Shown: piece by piece, positions 61,978 through 64,000 of the stretch
Layout: every line of letters begins with the position of its first letter
Numbering within the stretch: position 1 is the first letter of the stretch
Assembly: GCF_038396765.1 (NCBI RefSeq)
Contig: NZ_CP150096.1
Coordinates: 2,215,001 to 2,279,000, forward strand
Length of the DNA stretch: 64,000 nucleotides
Source of the DNA: Chitinophaga caseinilytica
GTDB taxonomy: Bacteria > Bacteroidota > Bacteroidia > Chitinophagales > Chitinophagaceae
Reading direction: 5' to 3'
Translations under genes and position numbers: made by a program
Notes under the pieces: model-generated
Database searches by the model: none
Told to the model about the DNA's origin: nothing
The model's input: the letters and a program-made list of their open reading frames with translations, nothing else

Positions 61978-64000
61978 ATGTCCCTAATCACCAGGGTTAT
62001 CCCGAAACTTGCAGTAACCTGTACCATTTTGTTTATCCTGCTCAGTTGGGCTGGCATTTCCGCCAAAGCACAGCTGAGGGCTGATTTCACACCCAGCAAA
62101 TCCAGCGATTGCGAAAGCCTCATCACCAGATTCAACGATAATTCTACCGGGAACCCCGTTTCCTGGCAATGGAACCTCGGCAACGGATCCGTTTCAACGG
62201 CCCAAAACCCCAGCGCATCCTACACTTCGCCCGGCACCTACAAAGTGACGCTCACGGTGAAAGACGCCGCCGGCAATACCAATTCCACGGAAAAAACCGT
62301 CACCGTCTGGGCCAACCCCAAACCCGATTTCGCGGCCAGTCCGGTAAAAGGCTGCATCCCGTTCGACGTTACCTTTACCGACAAGTCCAATCCCGTCAAC
62401 GGCACCATCACCACACAAAGCTGGGATTTCGGCGACGGCACCACCGGCTCCGGCAGCAACCCGGTCCACACCTACAACAACGTCCTGAAAGCCGCCGTGA
62501 CACTTACCGTCACCAACAGCAACGGATGTACGGCGTCCAAAGTGATCCCCAATATCGTAGATGCCGGCGCCACGCTCACGGCCAACTTCAGCGTGTCTGA
62601 CCGGTTTATTTGTTCGGCTCCGGGAACAGTGACGATCACCAATGCCTCCTCAGGCCCGGGCGCCCTCACGTATAAATGGGACTTCGGTGACGGGAAAACC
62701 GCTACCGGCGCTAATCCGGGCTCGCATACGTACACCGCGAGAGGCGTGTATAAAATCACCCTCACCGTATCCAACGACAGGGGATGCGTTTCTTCCAAAA
62801 CTTCGGAAGAGATCAACGTCGCCAATTATAAAACGAACTTCGATCTGCCCGCCAGCATTTGTGAAAACAGCAATACCAATTTCACCGCCAGCAATTCGCC
62901 GCAAGCCGACAACGTGACCTGGAGCGTCGATAAGGGATATATCAGTTACTGGGGCGGTTCCGCTTATTATTCGCCCGCCGGCGCCGGTACCGTTAAAGTG
63001 ACCATGACGGCCGATTACGGCACCTGCCGCGAAACCGTTACGAAAGACTATGTGGTGAAACCCGCGCCACAGGCCGCTTTTTCCATCGATCAGGCTGCGA
63101 TCTGCGACGTTCCCGCCACCGTGAAACTAACCGATAATTCGACCGGCGCCACGAGCTGGAGCTGGACTTTCGGGGACGGCCAATCCTCCACGCAGCGGAA
63201 CCCCACCGTCACCTACACCAGCCTGGGATATTACTGGATCAAACAGACCGCCACCAATGCACAAGGCTGCTCCAGCACTACGGAGCGCTACATCCATGTT
63301 CAGAAACCGGAAATCTACGCCTACGCCAGCATTACATCGGGCTGTGAAGGGATTTCCCCTGCATTCGGCGCCAGCAGCACCACCGGAGATGATATTGTAA
63401 GTTATGAATGGGATTTCGGGGACGGAAGCCCCAAATCCTCCGAAGCCACGCCCACACACACTTACAACAAAGCTGGCAACTATGTTGTGAAAATGAATTA
63501 TACCACGGCCAACGGCTGTAAAGGCACCGCAACCTCGTATTCCTTTTACCAGATCAGTGTGTATAAAAAACCGACGCCCGATTTCACTTCTCCACAGGCG
63601 CCGCAGGTTTGCGGGAACAATTGGGTGATATTCAACGCCACAACGGATGTGGGCACTTCCTTCAGCTGGAACTTCGGGGACTATTACGGCGGCTCCAACC
63701 AAAATACGCAACACAGCTACCGCGAGCCCGGAACGTACGACGTGTCGCTGACCGTGTCTAACAACGGATGTGCGACCACCATCACCAAACCGGCTTTCAT
63801 CAAAGCCGTCAACCCTTTCCCCAGGTTCGTCAGAAAGGATATCGACTGCAATAACCGGACAACCATCAGCTTCGAAGACCAATCCATCGGAACCATCACC
63901 AGCTGGAAATGGAGCTGGGGCGATGGAAAGGAAGATGCCTTCACCACGAAAACCCATCCTTCCCATAAATACGACAAAACCGGCCAATATCTCGTGAAAC
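61978..64000 (+). CDS. Secreted multi-PKD-domain protein (partial, runs off the window)
   Basis: 674 codons are visible with no stop. Signal peptide VTCTILFILLSWAGISAKA. Then at least seven PKD-type Ig-like repeats, each with a W.FGDG-like core (WNLGNG, WDFGDGTTG, WDFGDGKTA, WTFGDGQSS, WDFGDGSPK, WNFGDYYGG, WSWGDGKED) and a following H.Y...G.Y.V strand. In Bacteroidota such proteins are large surface or secreted adhesins, usually ending in a type IX secretion or gliding-related C-terminal domain; that end lies outside the window, so the export route cannot be read here. PKD repeats alone do not define a ligand or enzyme activity. Confidence 0.92.
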   Translation, partial: MSLITRVIPKLAVTCTILFILLSWAGISAKAQLRADFTPSKSSDCESLITRFNDNSTGNPVSWQWNLGNGSVSTAQNPSASYTSPGTYKVTLTVKDAAGNTNSTEKTVTVWANPKPDFAASPVKGCIPFDVTFTDKSNPVNGTITTQSWDFGDGTTGSGSNPVHTYNNVLKAAVTLTVTNSNGCTASKVIPNIVDAGATLTANFSVSDRFICSAPGTVTITNASSGPGALTYKWDFGDGKTATGANPGSHTYTARGVYKITLTVSNDRGCVSSKTSEEINVANYKTNFDLPASICENSNTNFTASNSPQADNVTWSVDKGYISYWGGSAYYSPAGAGTVKVTMTADYGTCRETVTKDYVVKPAPQAAFSIDQAAICDVPATVKLTDNSTGATSWSWTFGDGQSSTQRNPTVTYTSLGYYWIKQTATNAQGCSSTTERYIHVQKPEIYAYASITSGCEGISPAFGASSTTGDDIVSYEWDFGDGSPKSSEATPTHTYNKAGNYVVKMNYTTANGCKGTATSYSFYQISVYKKPTPDFTSPQAPQVCGNNWVIFNATTDVGTSFSWNFGDYYGGSNQNTQHSYREPGTYDVSLTVSNNGCATTITKPAFIKAVNPFPRFVRKDIDCNNRTTISFEDQSIGTITSWKWSWGDGKEDAFTTKTHPSHKYDKTGQYLVK

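Overview
The window comes from a GC-rich Bacteroidota chromosome, most likely Chitinophagaceae (Chitinophaga-like). The evidence is a SusC/SusD pair, DarA/DarB flexirubin-type genes, the four-gene ligase-associated DNA-repair set, head-GIN and PKD proteins, and repeated Bacteroidota-type -7 promoter elements (TAnnTTTG). No transposase, integrase, tRNA, rRNA or CRISPR array was seen.

Layout. 1-3.2 kb: a degenerate 163-bp tandem array runs into an HhH/beta-barrel protein whose own leader is the last repeat copy. 3.3-9.3 kb: a SusC-SusD-DUF1735 nutrient-uptake operon lies behind a putative invertible promoter. 9.3-12.1 kb: DUF3467, Ldh2-type dehydrogenase and aspartokinase. 12.3-18.7 kb: a DinB-DnaE error-prone polymerase pair and a self-cleaving XRE/S24 LexA-like regulator with matching promoter palindromes, separated by an SdpI-like protein and a small membrane protein. 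18.8-19.2 kb: a 75-bp tandem array. 19.5-29.3 kb: VOC protein and the repair set (PdeM and DEXH helicase, then ligase and exonuclease), split by an NCS2 permease, a 176-bp array made from the permease's own 3' end, and a TSUP exporter. 29.4-33.2 kb: binding lipoprotein, guaA and a head-GIN lipoprotein. 33.2-41.6 kb: flexirubin/dialkylresorcinol-type cluster (darA, darB, unknown, BtrH-like, ABC ATPase and permease, ACP, KS, chain-length factor). 41.7-45.5 kb: small membrane and coiled-coil genes, an M14 peptidase with a frameshift, and rpsT. 45.8-50.3 kb: sucA-sucB. 50.3-53.3 kb: duplicated serine hydrolases. 53.4-55.7 kb: RNA methyltransferase and mnmA. 56.0-61.8 kb: hexuronate catabolism and uptake operon (uxaB-uxaC-kdgK-eda-exuT). 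62-64 kb: a PKD-repeat secreted protein running off the end.

The most unusual signals are: (i) near-perfect 25-bp inverted repeats flanking the susC promoter, typical of a phase-variable inverton; (ii) three unrelated intergenic tandem arrays, two of which are visibly copies of the edge of the adjacent gene (5' end of the HhH gene, 3' end of the NCS2 gene) and in one of which the reading frame is largely kept; (iii) paired palindromes shared by the dinB-dnaE and LexA-like promoters, suggesting a self-contained SOS mutagenesis regulon. Three conserved genes (DEXH helicase, M14 peptidase, sucB) each appear to need a one-base change in a homopolymer to read normally. This could be real or could be sequence error, and should be checked before biological interpretation.
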